DNA of 64,000 bases from Streptosporangium sp. NBC_01756. Its GTDB lineage: Bacteria; Actinomycetota; Actinomycetes; Streptosporangiales; Streptosporangiaceae. Below the pieces are notes generated by a model that worked only from the letters and a program-made list of their open reading frames with translations, was not told the DNA's origin and ran no database searches. This document shows, piece by piece, positions 49,092 to 58,500 of this stretch (within the stretch, counting starts at the first letter, position 1; the number at the start of each line of letters is the position of its first letter). The stretch covers positions 3,596,001 through 3,660,000 of the forward strand of contig NZ_CP109130.1 in assembly GCF_035917975.1 (NCBI RefSeq). The letters run 5' to 3'. A program made the translations under genes and the position numbers.

Positions 49092-49882
49092 TCTCGTCCC
49101 GCGAGGGCTCGGTGCCGGCGGCGCTCTTCCGCGGGCTCGTCGACGACGCGGGACTGTTCCCGCCGACCGCGCTGCCGATGGCCGAGGCCCTCCGGCGGCA
49201 CCGGGCCGATCTGGCCGGGGGCAGCCCGGTGCTCACCCACCGCTTCCTCTGCCCGGCGAGCCGCCTGCCGGAGCTCCGCGCCCACCTGGACTCCCCCGTC
49301 CGGCTCGGACTGATCCTGGACACCCCGGACGTGCCGCCGCTCGACGGCCTCACCGTCGAGCTGGTCGAGGTGCCGGGTGGCCGTGCCGTCGCCCTGGACG
49401 TCCCGGCCCGCCAGTTCGTCGAGGTCACCGCGGCGCAGCTCCCCGTGGACGTGCCCTGCGGGGTGGGCCTGAAGATCCGGTGCGGCGGACCGACTGCGGC
49501 GGCCTTCCCCACCGCCGGTGAGCTGGGCTCCTTCATCGCCTACTGCGCCGGACACGCCATCCCGTTCAAGGCGACCGCCGGGCTGCACAACGCCGTCCGC
49601 CACTTCTACCCGCCGCTGGGCACCGACCGGCACGGCTTCCTCAACCTGGTCCTCGCGGTCTGCGCGGCGGTGGCGGGCCGGGACCCGGTGCCGGTGCTGA
49701 AGACGACGGACGTGGGCGAGCTGGTACGGCTGGCGCGGGCCGTACCGGACGGTGTCGCCGAACGCGCCCGCGGGCTGCTGGTGTCCTACGGCTCGTGCAG
49801 CACGAGCACCCCGATCGAGGACCTGCGGGCCCTCGGCCTGATCACCGGCACGACCGCCGGCGTAGTAGAGGAGAACGCGTGA
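49088..49882 (+). CDS. Unknown protein encoded between hmgA and fumarylacetoacetase
   Basis: This 264-residue protein is locked into the homogentisate operon by start/stop overlaps on both sides (ATGA with hmgA; its TGA overlaps the next start). It begins MISSREGSVPAALFRGLVDD. Conserved-looking stretches are GLFPPTALPMAEALRRHRAD, VPCGVGLKIRCGGPTAAAFP, IAYCAGHAIPFKATAGLHNA and FLNLVLAVCAAVAGRDPVPV. The alternating strand/helix pattern suggests a TIM-like barrel. It contains no GST-like or cupin signature. The operon lacks the isomerase that turns maleylacetoacetate into fumarylacetoacetate, so this protein could supply or support that step; that is only a hypothesis. Confidence 0.7.
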   Translation: MISSREGSVPAALFRGLVDDAGLFPPTALPMAEALRRHRADLAGGSPVLTHRFLCPASRLPELRAHLDSPVRLGLILDTPDVPPLDGLTVELVEVPGGRAVALDVPARQFVEVTAAQLPVDVPCGVGLKIRCGGPTAAAFPTAGELGSFIAYCAGHAIPFKATAGLHNAVRHFYPPLGTDRHGFLNLVLAVCAAVAGRDPVPVLKTTDVGELVRLARAVPDGVAERARGLLVSYGSCSTSTPIEDLRALGLITGTTAGVVEENA

Positions 49883-51042
49883 TGTCCTGGGGTCTGGAGC
49901 ACCTGCCCTACGGGGTCTTCTCCCAGCACGAGGGGGAGGTCCCGCGTGTCGGCGTGCGGTACGGCGAGCACGTGGTCGACCTCGCCGGGGCCCTGCACGA
50001 CGAGGTGTTCGCCACCGGGTCGCTCAACGCCTTCATGGCCAGGGGCGCGGGTGCGTGGCGGGACACCCGGGCGGTGATCCAGAACAAGCTGAGCACCGAC
50101 CGGGCCGCGATCGAGGCGCATCTGGTCCCGCTGGAGCGGGTCACCCTGCACCTGCCGATCGAGGTGGCCGACTACGTCGACTTCTACTGCTCGCTGGAGC
50201 ACGCCGCCAACCTGGGCCGGATGTTCCGCCCCGACGAGGAGCCGCTGAAGCCGAACTGGCGGCACCTGCCGGTCGGCTACCACGGCCGGGCCGGGACCGT
50301 CGTGGCGTCGGGCACGCCGATCGTCCGGCCGTCCGGGCAGCGCGGCGCCGGGGTCTTCGGCCCCTCGGCCAAGCTGGACATCGAGGCGGAGCTGGGGTTC
50401 GTGGTCGGCACGCCGACGGCCCTCGGGGAGCGGGCCGGCCGGTTCGAGGACCACGTGTTCGGAGTGGCGCTGGTCAACGACTGGAGCGCCCGGGACATCC
50501 AGGCGTGGGAGTACGTCCCGCTGGGTCCGTTCCTCGGCAAGTCCTTCGCCACCTCGATGTCACCGTGGATCACCCCGCTGGCGGCCCTGTCGGAGGCCCG
50601 CGTCCCGGGCCGGGAGCAGCAGCCCGAGCCGCTGGACTACCTGCGCCGCCGGGAACCGTGGGGGCTCGACCTGACGCTGGAGGTCACGCTGAACGGCGAG
50701 GTCGTCTCCCGCCCGCCGTACCGGGGGATGTACTGGACGCCCGACCAGATGCTCGCCCACCTGACCGTCAACGGCGCCGGTCTCCGCACCGGGGACCTCT
50801 ACGCCAGCGGCACGGTCTCCGGCTCGGAGCCGGGCGAGCAGGGTTCGCTGATCGAGCTGGCCTGGAACGGCGCCGAACCGCTCAAGCTGCCCGACGGATC
50901 GGCCAGGGCCTTCCTGGAGGACGGCGACACCGTCACGATCACCGCGTCGGCCCCCGGCCCCGGCGGCACCGTGATCACCCTGGGTGAGGTGTCGGGGACC
51001 GTCCTGCCCGCGAGGGACGGGGGCGGCCGGAATCCGGCCTAG
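49882..51042 (+). CDS. fahA: Fumarylacetoacetase
   Basis: This 386-residue protein has the FAH fold. An N-terminal domain lies at about 1-85. The catalytic domain has DYVDFYCSLEHAANLGRMFR, VGYHGRAGTVVASGTPIVRP, KLDIEAELGFVVGTPTALGE (metal-binding Asp/Glu) and GVALVNDWSARDIQAWEYVP. The His in YCSLEHA and the E-L-x-F core are the known catalytic and calcium-site elements. The enzyme cleaves fumarylacetoacetate to fumarate and acetoacetate, the last step of tyrosine breakdown. It is the third gene of the hmgA operon. The ATG at 49882 follows AGGAG; a GTG three bases upstream is possible. Confidence 0.92.
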   Translation: MSWGLEHLPYGVFSQHEGEVPRVGVRYGEHVVDLAGALHDEVFATGSLNAFMARGAGAWRDTRAVIQNKLSTDRAAIEAHLVPLERVTLHLPIEVADYVDFYCSLEHAANLGRMFRPDEEPLKPNWRHLPVGYHGRAGTVVASGTPIVRPSGQRGAGVFGPSAKLDIEAELGFVVGTPTALGERAGRFEDHVFGVALVNDWSARDIQAWEYVPLGPFLGKSFATSMSPWITPLAALSEARVPGREQQPEPLDYLRRREPWGLDLTLEVTLNGEVVSRPPYRGMYWTPDQMLAHLTVNGAGLRTGDLYASGTVSGSEPGEQGSLIELAWNGAEPLKLPDGSARAFLEDGDTVTITASAPGPGGTVITLGEVSGTVLPARDGGGRNPA

Positions 51043-51197
51043 CACGCCGAGCACGGCCCCGATCACCGGCCCGATCACCGGCCAGATCCCTTTCCGCCGC
51101 ATTCCGGCCGCACCCATCGTCACTCAATGTGCCCATCTGATGACTCGTCGCTAGTGTGGGGTTCCCGACCATCCGCCGACCCCGAAGGCAGGAACAG

Positions 51198-52448
51198 ATG
51201 CGGCGCGCCGCGGGATGCCTCCCGATCGTTCTCCTCCTCCTCACGGTCACCGGTTGCTCGTCGGTCATGGCTGGTGACGACCAGCCGGAAACGGCCGATG
51301 TGACGATCTCGCCGCCACTGAACTCGACGGAGGCCGACACCCGGCAGGGGCTGGTGGTACGGGCCGGATCGGGCACGCTGACCGGGGTGACCGCCTACCT
51401 GGACGGCGCCCCGGTGCCGGGCCGGTTCGACGGCACCCGGTCCACCTGGCGTTCCGACTGGGCCCTGGCTCCCGACCGGGAGTACATCGTCAACGTCACC
51501 ACGGCGGCGGACGGCACGACGGCGACGACCTCCGGCAGGTTCCGCACGCTCACCCCCGCCCGGACCTTCCAGGTCGAGTCCGTCATCCCGGCTCCCGGCG
51601 AGACCGTGGGCGTCGGCATGCCGGTCATCGTCGACTTCACCGCCCCGGTGGAGGACAAGGCGGCCGTCGAGCAGGCCCTGGAGGTGCGCTCCACCCGGCC
51701 GGTCGAGGGCGCCTGGCACTGGGTGAGCGACACCCAGGTGGTCTACCGTCCCCGCCGCGAGTGGCCGGCCCACCAGCGGGTCTCCTTCACCGCGCACCTG
51801 TCCGGGGTCCGCGCGGCCAAGGGCGTGTACGGCACGGCCGACCGTACGGTGCCCTTCGCCGTCGGCCGGGAACAGGTCAGCCACATCGACGCCGAGACCC
51901 ACCAGATGCGGGTCGTGCGGGACGGCGAGGTGGTCCAGCGGATGGCGATCAGCGCCGGGATGGCCACCACCGAGGAGTACACCACCACCAGCGGCATCCA
52001 TCTGACCATGGACAAGGCCGATCCGGTCCGGATGGTCTCCCCCGGCCGCAAGAAGGGTGAGCCCGGCTTCTACGACGTCATGATCGACCATGCCGTCCGG
52101 ATCTCCAACAGCGGCGAGTACGTGCACGCCAAGAACAACGTCTGGGCCCAGGGCCGGCAGAACGTCAGCCACGGCTGCGTCAACGCCCGGCCCGACCAGG
52201 CCGCCTGGTTCTTCGGCTCCTCGCTGCGCGGCGACCCCGTCGTCATCAGCGGCACCGACCGTGAGCTGGAGTGGAACAACGGCTGGGGCTACTGGCAGCG
52301 CTCCTGGGAGGAGTGGCTCAAGGGCAGCGCCCTGCACGCCGCCATGCCGCCCCGGCTCCTGCCGACCGCGCTCCCCACGCCGGCCGTCGATGACCGCAGC
52401 ACAAACCCAGTCAAGCCTGACGATTCTCCGAGTGGCGGCATACGGTAG
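51198..52448 (+). CDS. L,D-transpeptidase lipoprotein with Ig-like domains
   Basis: This 416-residue protein begins MRRAAGCLPIVLLLLTVTGC with a lipobox (T-V-T-G-C-S) that would anchor it by lipid at Cys20. Two Ig-like domains lie at about 40-130 and 135-240. The YkuD catalytic domain is at about 245-385, with EYVHAKNNVWAQGRQNVSHG and CVNARPDQAAWFFGSS supplying His, Ser-His-Gly-Cys and Asn/Arg. A C-cap (GWGYWQRSWEEWLKGSALHA) matches the LdtMt2-type family. The protein would make 3-3 crosslinks in peptidoglycan. The ATG at 51198 follows AGGCAGGAACAG. A longer frame from 51156 adds residues with no signal function. Confidence 0.9.
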   Translation: MRRAAGCLPIVLLLLTVTGCSSVMAGDDQPETADVTISPPLNSTEADTRQGLVVRAGSGTLTGVTAYLDGAPVPGRFDGTRSTWRSDWALAPDREYIVNVTTAADGTTATTSGRFRTLTPARTFQVESVIPAPGETVGVGMPVIVDFTAPVEDKAAVEQALEVRSTRPVEGAWHWVSDTQVVYRPRREWPAHQRVSFTAHLSGVRAAKGVYGTADRTVPFAVGREQVSHIDAETHQMRVVRDGEVVQRMAISAGMATTEEYTTTSGIHLTMDKADPVRMVSPGRKKGEPGFYDVMIDHAVRISNSGEYVHAKNNVWAQGRQNVSHGCVNARPDQAAWFFGSSLRGDPVVISGTDRELEWNNGWGYWQRSWEEWLKGSALHAAMPPRLLPTALPTPAVDDRSTNPVKPDDSPSGGIR

Positions 52449-52502
52449 AGGAAAGGAACCTCTCAGGCACCTGCCCCGTTTGACAACGTAGGAGGGCCGA
52501 GC

Positions 52503-52937
52503 ATGGACGACTGGTTGATCTGGCTGATCTTCGCGGTGGTGCTGGGTGTCGCGGAGATCTTCACGCTGACCACCGCCCTGGGCATGCTCGGCGGCGCCGC
52601 CCTGATCACGGCCGCCGCCGCGGCACTCGGCCTGCCGATCCCCTTTCAGCTGGTGGTCTTCGCGGCATCCCTTGCCGCGGGTGTGATCGTGGTCCGGCCC
52701 ATCGCCAAACGCCAGCTCAGGCAGGTGCCCTCCGGTAAGCGGTTCGGGGTCCAGGCGCTCGTCGGCAAACCCGCCTATGTCGTGCGCGAGGTGACCGGCC
52801 GGGAGGGCCGGGTACAGATCGGCGGTGAGGAGTGGTCGGCCAGGGCCTATGACGAGACGCTGGTGATCCCCGTGGGGGCGACCGTCGACGTCATCGAGAT
52901 CGAGGGCGCTACCGCGCTCGTATATCCCCGGGAGTGA
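52503..52937 (+). CDS. NfeD-like membrane protein
   Basis: This 144-residue protein has helices at about 3-22, 27-45 and 48-67 (LIFAVVLGVAEIFTLTTALG, PIPFQLVVFAASLAAGVIVV). A C-terminal OB-like beta domain at about 80-144 (GVQALVGKPAYVVREVTGRE, GRVQIGGEEWSARAYDETLV) ends in VDVIEIEGATALVYP. This is the NfeD short form that pairs with SPFH/stomatin proteins. The gap to the next gene is one base, so the two are coupled. The ATG at 52503 follows AGGAGGG. Together they likely organise membrane microdomains. Confidence 0.87.
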   Translation: MDDWLIWLIFAVVLGVAEIFTLTTALGMLGGAALITAAAAALGLPIPFQLVVFAASLAAGVIVVRPIAKRQLRQVPSGKRFGVQALVGKPAYVVREVTGREGRVQIGGEEWSARAYDETLVIPVGATVDVIEIEGATALVYPRE

Positions 52938-52938
52938 C

Positions 52939-54009
52939 ATGGATGCATTCTTGATCGTCGTCCTGCTCATCGTGCTGTTCGCCGTGCTGACGGTGATCCG
53001 CTCGGTGCGCATCGTCCCCCAGGCCCGAGCCCGCAACGTGGAACGGCTCGGCCGCTACCACAGCACTCTCAAGCCGGGCCTGAACTTCGTGATCCCCTAC
53101 ATCGACCGGGTCTACCCGATGATCGACCTCCGCGAGCAGGTGGTCTCCTTCCGCCCGCAGCCGGTGATCACCGAGGACAACCTCGTCGTCGAGATCGACA
53201 CCGTGCTGTATTTCCAGGTGACCGACCCCCGGGCGGCCGCCTACGAGATCGCCAACTACATCCAGGCCGTCGAGCAGCTCACGGTCACCACGCTGCGCAA
53301 CGTCGTCGGCTCACTGGATCTGGAGATGACGCTCACCTCGCGTGACACGATCAACAGCCAGCTGCGGGGCGTGCTGGACGAGGCGACCGGCAAGTGGGGC
53401 ATCAGGGTCAACCGGGTGGAGATCAAGGCCATCGACCCGCCGAAGAGCATAAAGGAGGCGATGGAGAAGCAGATGCGCGCCGAGCGTGACAAGCGCGCCG
53501 CGATCCTCAACGCCGAAGGCCAGCGGCAGTCGCAGATCCTCACCGCCGAGGGTGACAAGCAGAGCGCGGTGCTGCGCGCCGAAGGTGACCGGAGCGCCGC
53601 GATCCTCAAGGCCCAGGGCCAGTCCCAGGCCATCGACGAGGTCTTCCAGGCGGTCCACCGCAACGACCCGGACCCCAAGCTGCTGGCCTACCAGTATCTC
53701 CAGATGCTGCCGGAGCTCGCCAAGGGCCAGGGCAACACGTTCTGGGTGATCCCCAGCGAGGTCACCTCCGCGCTGCAGGGCGTCTCCAAGGCCTTCACCG
53801 AGGCGCTGCCGCAGTCGGCGGCCACCCGCGAAGCCCCGGTGGTCAGCGCGGACGCGTCCAGGGAGGCGGCCCAGGCGGAGCAGGCCGCGGCCGAGGCGGT
53901 GGCCGAGGCGGAGGCCGCGGACCTGGGCCCCCGCCAGCTCGGTGCCGGTGCGGCCCTCGCCGACCCGCTCGCCGACCTGCAGGAGAACCGCCACCGCACG
54001 ACCCCCTGA
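52939..54009 (+). CDS. SPFH/band 7 protein (stomatin/QmcA-like)
   Basis: This 356-residue protein has an N-terminal membrane helix (FLIVVLLIVLFAVLTVIRSV, about 3-22). The SPFH domain lies at about 25-170 (VRIVPQARARNVERLGRYHS, VVSFRPQPVITEDNLVVEID). A long coiled coil with repeats follows at about 175-240 (RAAILNAEGQRQSQILTAEG, DKQSAVLRAEGDRSAAILKA). The end is an alanine/glutamate-rich helix (EAAQAEQAAAEAVAEAEAAD). Stomatin-like proteins form large membrane assemblies. The NfeD neighbour is the standard partner. The start at 52939 is one base after the NfeD stop. Confidence 0.9.
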   Translation: MDAFLIVVLLIVLFAVLTVIRSVRIVPQARARNVERLGRYHSTLKPGLNFVIPYIDRVYPMIDLREQVVSFRPQPVITEDNLVVEIDTVLYFQVTDPRAAAYEIANYIQAVEQLTVTTLRNVVGSLDLEMTLTSRDTINSQLRGVLDEATGKWGIRVNRVEIKAIDPPKSIKEAMEKQMRAERDKRAAILNAEGQRQSQILTAEGDKQSAVLRAEGDRSAAILKAQGQSQAIDEVFQAVHRNDPDPKLLAYQYLQMLPELAKGQGNTFWVIPSEVTSALQGVSKAFTEALPQSAATREAPVVSADASREAAQAEQAAAEAVAEAEAADLGPRQLGAGAALADPLADLQENRHRTTP

Positions 54010-54100
54010 CCCCCGACCCCGTACGGCCGGCGCCCGGCCCTCGCAGGCGCCGGCCGTCCTGCCGGGAGGCTCCGGCACGCCGGAAAGAACCGCATAATAC

Positions 54101-54112
54101 TAAGCATGCTTA
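54101..54112. promoter_or_regulatory. 12-base perfect palindrome over a start codon
   Basis: TAAGCATGCTTA is a perfect palindrome that contains the ATG of the next gene at 54106-54108. TAATAC at 54095-54100 lies just before it and resembles a -10 box. If transcription begins near 54106, the mRNA is leaderless and the palindrome overlaps the transcription start, a natural operator position. Confidence 0.45.
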
Positions 54113-55170
54113 ACGATGGACGCCGCATGGCAGCGAACCGGGCACTGCTCTGGGGCATCGCGGCCAGTGCGGTCCTGACCGGGCTGGTGTGGCTGCTGGG
54201 CGAGCGGCTGCACGGCATCCGGCTCCTGCCCGACCAGGGTGCCTCCTGGTACTACTGGAAGCTGCCGGAGCCGACCGTGTGGACCCGCGCCTCGGCGTGG
54301 CTCGGCTACGCGGCCCACCAGCTCTCGGCATGGGGTCTCATCTACTACGCCCAGACCAGGGTCCGCCGCTACAGCAACGGCCTGCAGCCGGTCAACGTCG
54401 TGGCGCTGGCGGTGAACTTCGGCTTCATCGTCCTGCACGTGCTGCAGACCCACCTGTTCTACGACGGGCTCGCGCAGGACGTGTCGATCTTCAGCTCGCA
54501 GGGGTCGGTGGTCATCCTCCTGGTCGTGGTCCTGCTGATGGAGAACAGGCGCCGGGGGCTCTTCGCCGGACGCCCGGCCCCCATCTCGGCGGAGGTGGTG
54601 GGCTTCGCCCGCAAATATCACGGCTACCTGTTCAGCTGGGCGGCCGTCTACACCTTCTGGTACCACCCGATGGAGAACACCAGCGGGCACCTCATCGGCC
54701 TCTTCTACATGTTCCTGCTCCTGCTCCAGGGCAGCCTGTTCATGACCCGGGCCCACACCAACCGCTGGTGGACCATGTCCCTGGAGCTCCTCGTGGCCGT
54801 GCACGGCACCCTCGTCGCGATCATGAGCTCCGGCCCGGACGGCGCCTGGCCGATGTTCCTGTTCGGCTTCCTCGGGGTCTTCGTGCTCACCCAGATGCAC
54901 GGGCTGGGGCTGTCCGGCAACATCAGATGGCTGCTCGCCGCCCTCTACGCCGGCTCCGTCCTGCTGGTCTACAACGGCCGCGGCCTGGGCGGCCTCGACG
55001 AGGTCGTGCGCATCCCCGCGATCGAATACCTCCTGGTCGGCGTGCTGGCCGTACTGACCTGGCTGGGCCTGCGGACCGCCCGGCTGGTCACCGCACGCCG
55101 GGGCGGCGGGGACACCCCCGGAGAGCCCGAAGAGCCCGAACCGGCCGACGCCGCCCGCCCGCGGCTCTGA
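54106..55170 (+). CDS. Polytopic membrane protein of unknown function
   Basis: This 354-residue protein has about nine transmembrane helices (for example ALLWGIAASAVLTGLVWLLG, VNVVALAVNFGFIVLHVLQT, VVILLVVVLLMENRRRGLFA, LIGLFYMFLLLLQGSLFMTR). Histidines occur in membrane-near positions (VLHVLQTHLFYDG, YHGYLFSWAAVYTFWYHPME, VLTQMHGLGLSG), which could bind heme or metal, but no known enzyme motif was recognised. The tail is acidic and proline-rich. The start at 54106 lies inside a palindrome with no ribosome site; an ATG at 54127 is an alternative. It stands alone before the threonine operon. Confidence 0.7.
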   Translation: MLNDGRRMAANRALLWGIAASAVLTGLVWLLGERLHGIRLLPDQGASWYYWKLPEPTVWTRASAWLGYAAHQLSAWGLIYYAQTRVRRYSNGLQPVNVVALAVNFGFIVLHVLQTHLFYDGLAQDVSIFSSQGSVVILLVVVLLMENRRRGLFAGRPAPISAEVVGFARKYHGYLFSWAAVYTFWYHPMENTSGHLIGLFYMFLLLLQGSLFMTRAHTNRWWTMSLELLVAVHGTLVAIMSSGPDGAWPMFLFGFLGVFVLTQMHGLGLSGNIRWLLAALYAGSVLLVYNGRGLGGLDEVVRIPAIEYLLVGVLAVLTWLGLRTARLVTARRGGGDTPGEPEEPEPADAARPRL

Positions 55171-55224
55171 CCATCCGGCCGGGGTGATCGGGACCGGCTT
55201 CCGGGGAGGACCTCCGTACGGAAA

Positions 55225-55247
55225 GGCCCGAGCCGGGCGCTCGGGCC
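55225..55247. terminator. 9-base hairpin between the membrane protein and tdh
   Basis: GGCCCGAGC (55225-55233) and GCTCGGGCC (55239-55247) pair perfectly around a five-base loop. A partial third copy of the right arm follows near 55251-55258. It lies 55 bases after the membrane protein stop and about 115 bases before tdh, a normal terminator position. Confidence 0.65.
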
Positions 55248-55363
55248 GGGCGCTCGGGTGGAACGTGAAGCAGCGCTGTGGGCGGGGTTAAGAAAACCGC
55301 GATGGACACCTTCAGAGCCGACCGGGCACAGTGCGTAAGGTCGTAGCTGAGGGGGGATCTGTG

Positions 55364-56391
55364 ATGAAAGCGCTGGTCAAGGGGAAGGCCGAGCCAGGCC
55401 TGTGGTTGACGGACGTGCCGGAACCGGTCATCGGGCCCGGAGAAGTGCTGATCAGGGTGTTGCGGACCGGGATCTGCGGGACGGATCTGCACATCAGGAA
55501 TTTCGACGCGTGGGCCCAGCAGACCATCCGGACGCCGCTGATCGTCGGGCACGAGTTCTCCGGCGAGGTCGTCGAGGTGTCACCGGGTGTGGAGGACATC
55601 GCGGTCGGTGACCTGGTCAGCGGTGAGGGGCACATCGTCTGCGGGAAGTGCCGCAACTGCATGGCCGGTCGGCGGCATCTGTGCCGCAACACCGTCGGAC
55701 TGGGCGTGAACCGGGACGGCGCCTTCGCCGAATACGTGACACTCCCGGCCTCCAACGTCTGGGTGCACCGGATGCCGGTCGACCCCGACGTCGCGGCGAT
55801 CTTCGATCCGTTCGGCAACGCCGTGCACACCGCGCTGGCCTTCCCGATGGTCGGCGAGGACGTGCTGATCAGCGGGGCCGGGCCGATCGGGCTGATGGCC
55901 GCCGCGGTGGCCACCCACGTGGGGGCCCGCAACGTGGTCATCACCGACGTCAGCCCCGAACGGCTGGAGCTGGCCCGCAAGCTCGGGGTCACCCTGGCCC
56001 TGAACGTCGCCGAGCGGTCCGTCGCGGACGGCCTGCACGACCTGGGCATGCGCGAGGGCTTCGACGTGGGGCTGGAGATGTCCGGGCACCCGCAGGCGCT
56101 CCGCGACATGATCTCCAACATGACACACGGCGGGAAGATCGCCATGCTCGGGCTGCCCGCCGAGGAGTTCGCGGTCGACTTCGCCACCATCGTGACCTCG
56201 ATGATCACTCTCAAGGGCATCTACGGCAGGGAGATGTACGAGACCTGGTACGCCATGTCCGTCCTCCTGGAGAAGGGCCTCGACCTCTCCCCCGTCATCA
56301 CCGACCGCTTCTCCCACCGCGACTTCGACGCCGCCTTCGACACCGCCGCGAGCGGCAAGACCGGCAAGATCATCATGGATTGGACCGCCTG

Positions 56392-56392
<1 letters not shown>
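55364..56392 (+). CDS. tdh: L-threonine 3-dehydrogenase
   Basis: This 342-residue zinc-dependent medium-chain dehydrogenase has the length of E. coli Tdh. Catalytic zinc residues are Cys in GICGTDLH and His-Glu in VGHEFSGEV. The structural zinc site is the four-cysteine [15 protein letters not shown] segment. The NAD site is [15 protein letters not shown], followed by an acidic strand end (VVITDVSPE), which selects NAD. The enzyme oxidises L-threonine to 2-amino-3-ketobutyrate. The start at 55364 follows GGGGGGAT; a GTG directly before is also possible. Its stop overlaps kbl (TGATG), so the next enzyme in the pathway is translated in step. Confidence 0.93.
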
Positions 56393-57549
<1,157 letters not shown>

Positions 57550-57564
<15 letters not shown>

Positions 57565-57660
57565 CCCGCCTCGCGGCCGGGGTGGCCGTCCGGAGGTGAC
57601 CCCGTCTCTCGATGGGGCGGCCGTCCGGAAGTGACCCCGTCTCGTGACCGGGGGGCGACC
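57550..57660 (+). repeat. Degenerate 34-base repeats overlapping the kbl end
   Basis: Three imperfect units with the pattern GGCCGTCCGGAGGTGACCCC followed by GTCTC occur with a period of about 34 bases (near 57550, 57583 and 57618). The first lies in the last codons of kbl. The array runs up to the terminator hairpin at 57690. Confidence 0.6.
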
Positions 57661-57689
57661 TCGCCGCTCCCGGAGATGACCCGTGTCCC

Positions 57690-57714
57690 GGCCGGGGGCG
57701 CCCCGCCCCCGGCC
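57690..57714. terminator. 11-base hairpin after kbl
   Basis: The arms GGCCGGGGGCG (57690-57700) and CGCCCCCGGCC (57704-57714) are perfectly complementary with a three-base loop. It is about 125 bases past the kbl stop and before the GbsR-type regulator, so it is a likely terminator of the threonine operon. Confidence 0.75.
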
Positions 57715-57748
57715 GGACGCGATTCCACACTCATGGATCCATCCCATC

Positions 57749-57776
57749 TGAAATGACAGAAATTTGTGTTATTTCA
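57749..57776. promoter_or_regulatory. Inverted repeat before the GbsR-type regulator
   Basis: TGAAATGACA (57749-57758) and TGTTATTTCA (57767-57776) pair at nine of ten positions around an eight-base centre. The AT-rich site lies 24 bases before the ATG at 57800. MarR-type proteins bind such interrupted palindromes, so this is a candidate autoregulatory operator. Confidence 0.6.
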
Positions 57777-57799
57777 GTCATCCGTGTAATGTCCTTCAT

Positions 57800-58309
57800 A
57801 TGGCTTATGAAGTTGAGCTCGCCTTCGCCGACGAGGTCGGCCGTCACTTCGCGCGGCAGAACGACTTGCCGCCGATGACCGGACGGGTGACCGGATGGCT
57901 CCTCATCTGCGACCCACCGCAGCAGACCATCGCCGAGCTCAGCGAAGCGCTGCGGGCGAGCCGTAGCGCCATCAGCGGCGCCGTCACCATGCTTGAGGAG
58001 TGGTCCTGGATCCAGCGCTCACGCGCCGCCGGTGAACGCGTGGACCGCATCGGCCTCCATCCCGCGATCTGGCTGAGGATGGTGGACAAGCAGGCGGAGT
58101 ACGCCTCGCTCGGCTCGCTGGCGCAGCACGGACTCGAAGTGCTGGGCGAGGCCCCTTCGGCCCGCCGGGCACGCCTCCTGGAGGTGGCCGCCTTCGCCGA
58201 CTTCCTCGCCGAACGGATGCCCGCGCTCGCAGCCGAGTGGCGCGCCCGCCGCGACGCCCTGCGCGCCTCGGGCGAACTGCCCGACGGCACCGGGACGGGT
58301 TCCTCATAG
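57800..58309 (+). CDS. GbsR/MarR-like transcriptional regulator
   Basis: This 169-residue protein has the MarR-type winged HTH of the GbsR subgroup. FADEVGRHFARQNDLPPMTG is the first helix, TGWLLICDPPQQTIAELSEA and LRASRSAISGAVTMLEEWSW the HTH, and IQRSRAAGERVDRIGLHPAI the wing. A C-terminal helix (ARLLEVAAFADFLAERMPAL) dimerises. GbsR proteins sense choline, but many actinobacterial members control drug efflux. The ATG at 57800 fits the domain; no strong ribosome site, so leaderless or near-leaderless translation is possible. Nothing adjacent is an obvious target except the serine hydrolase downstream. Confidence 0.85.
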   Translation: MAYEVELAFADEVGRHFARQNDLPPMTGRVTGWLLICDPPQQTIAELSEALRASRSAISGAVTMLEEWSWIQRSRAAGERVDRIGLHPAIWLRMVDKQAEYASLGSLAQHGLEVLGEAPSARRARLLEVAAFADFLAERMPALAAEWRARRDALRASGELPDGTGTGSS

Positions 58310-58500
58310 GGCCTGTTCCGAGGATCTTCCCGGCTGCCTCGACCACCCAGACGGCCCCCGCCCCGTAGCCGATCGAACGTTCCCGGGACGATCCCGCCCA
58401 CTCAACCGGTGCCCGACGGCACCGGCACCACCGCCATGCCCGGATCCCGTCCATGCCGACCGGTGGACGCGTCGCCCGGAACCCGATGAGGAGAACCTTG

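Noticed and set aside
57781..57799. GTG start at 57764 for the GbsR-type gene
   Set aside because: The extra residues (CYFSHPCNVLH) fall inside the operator-like inverted repeat and do not match the domain; ATG 57800 fits better.
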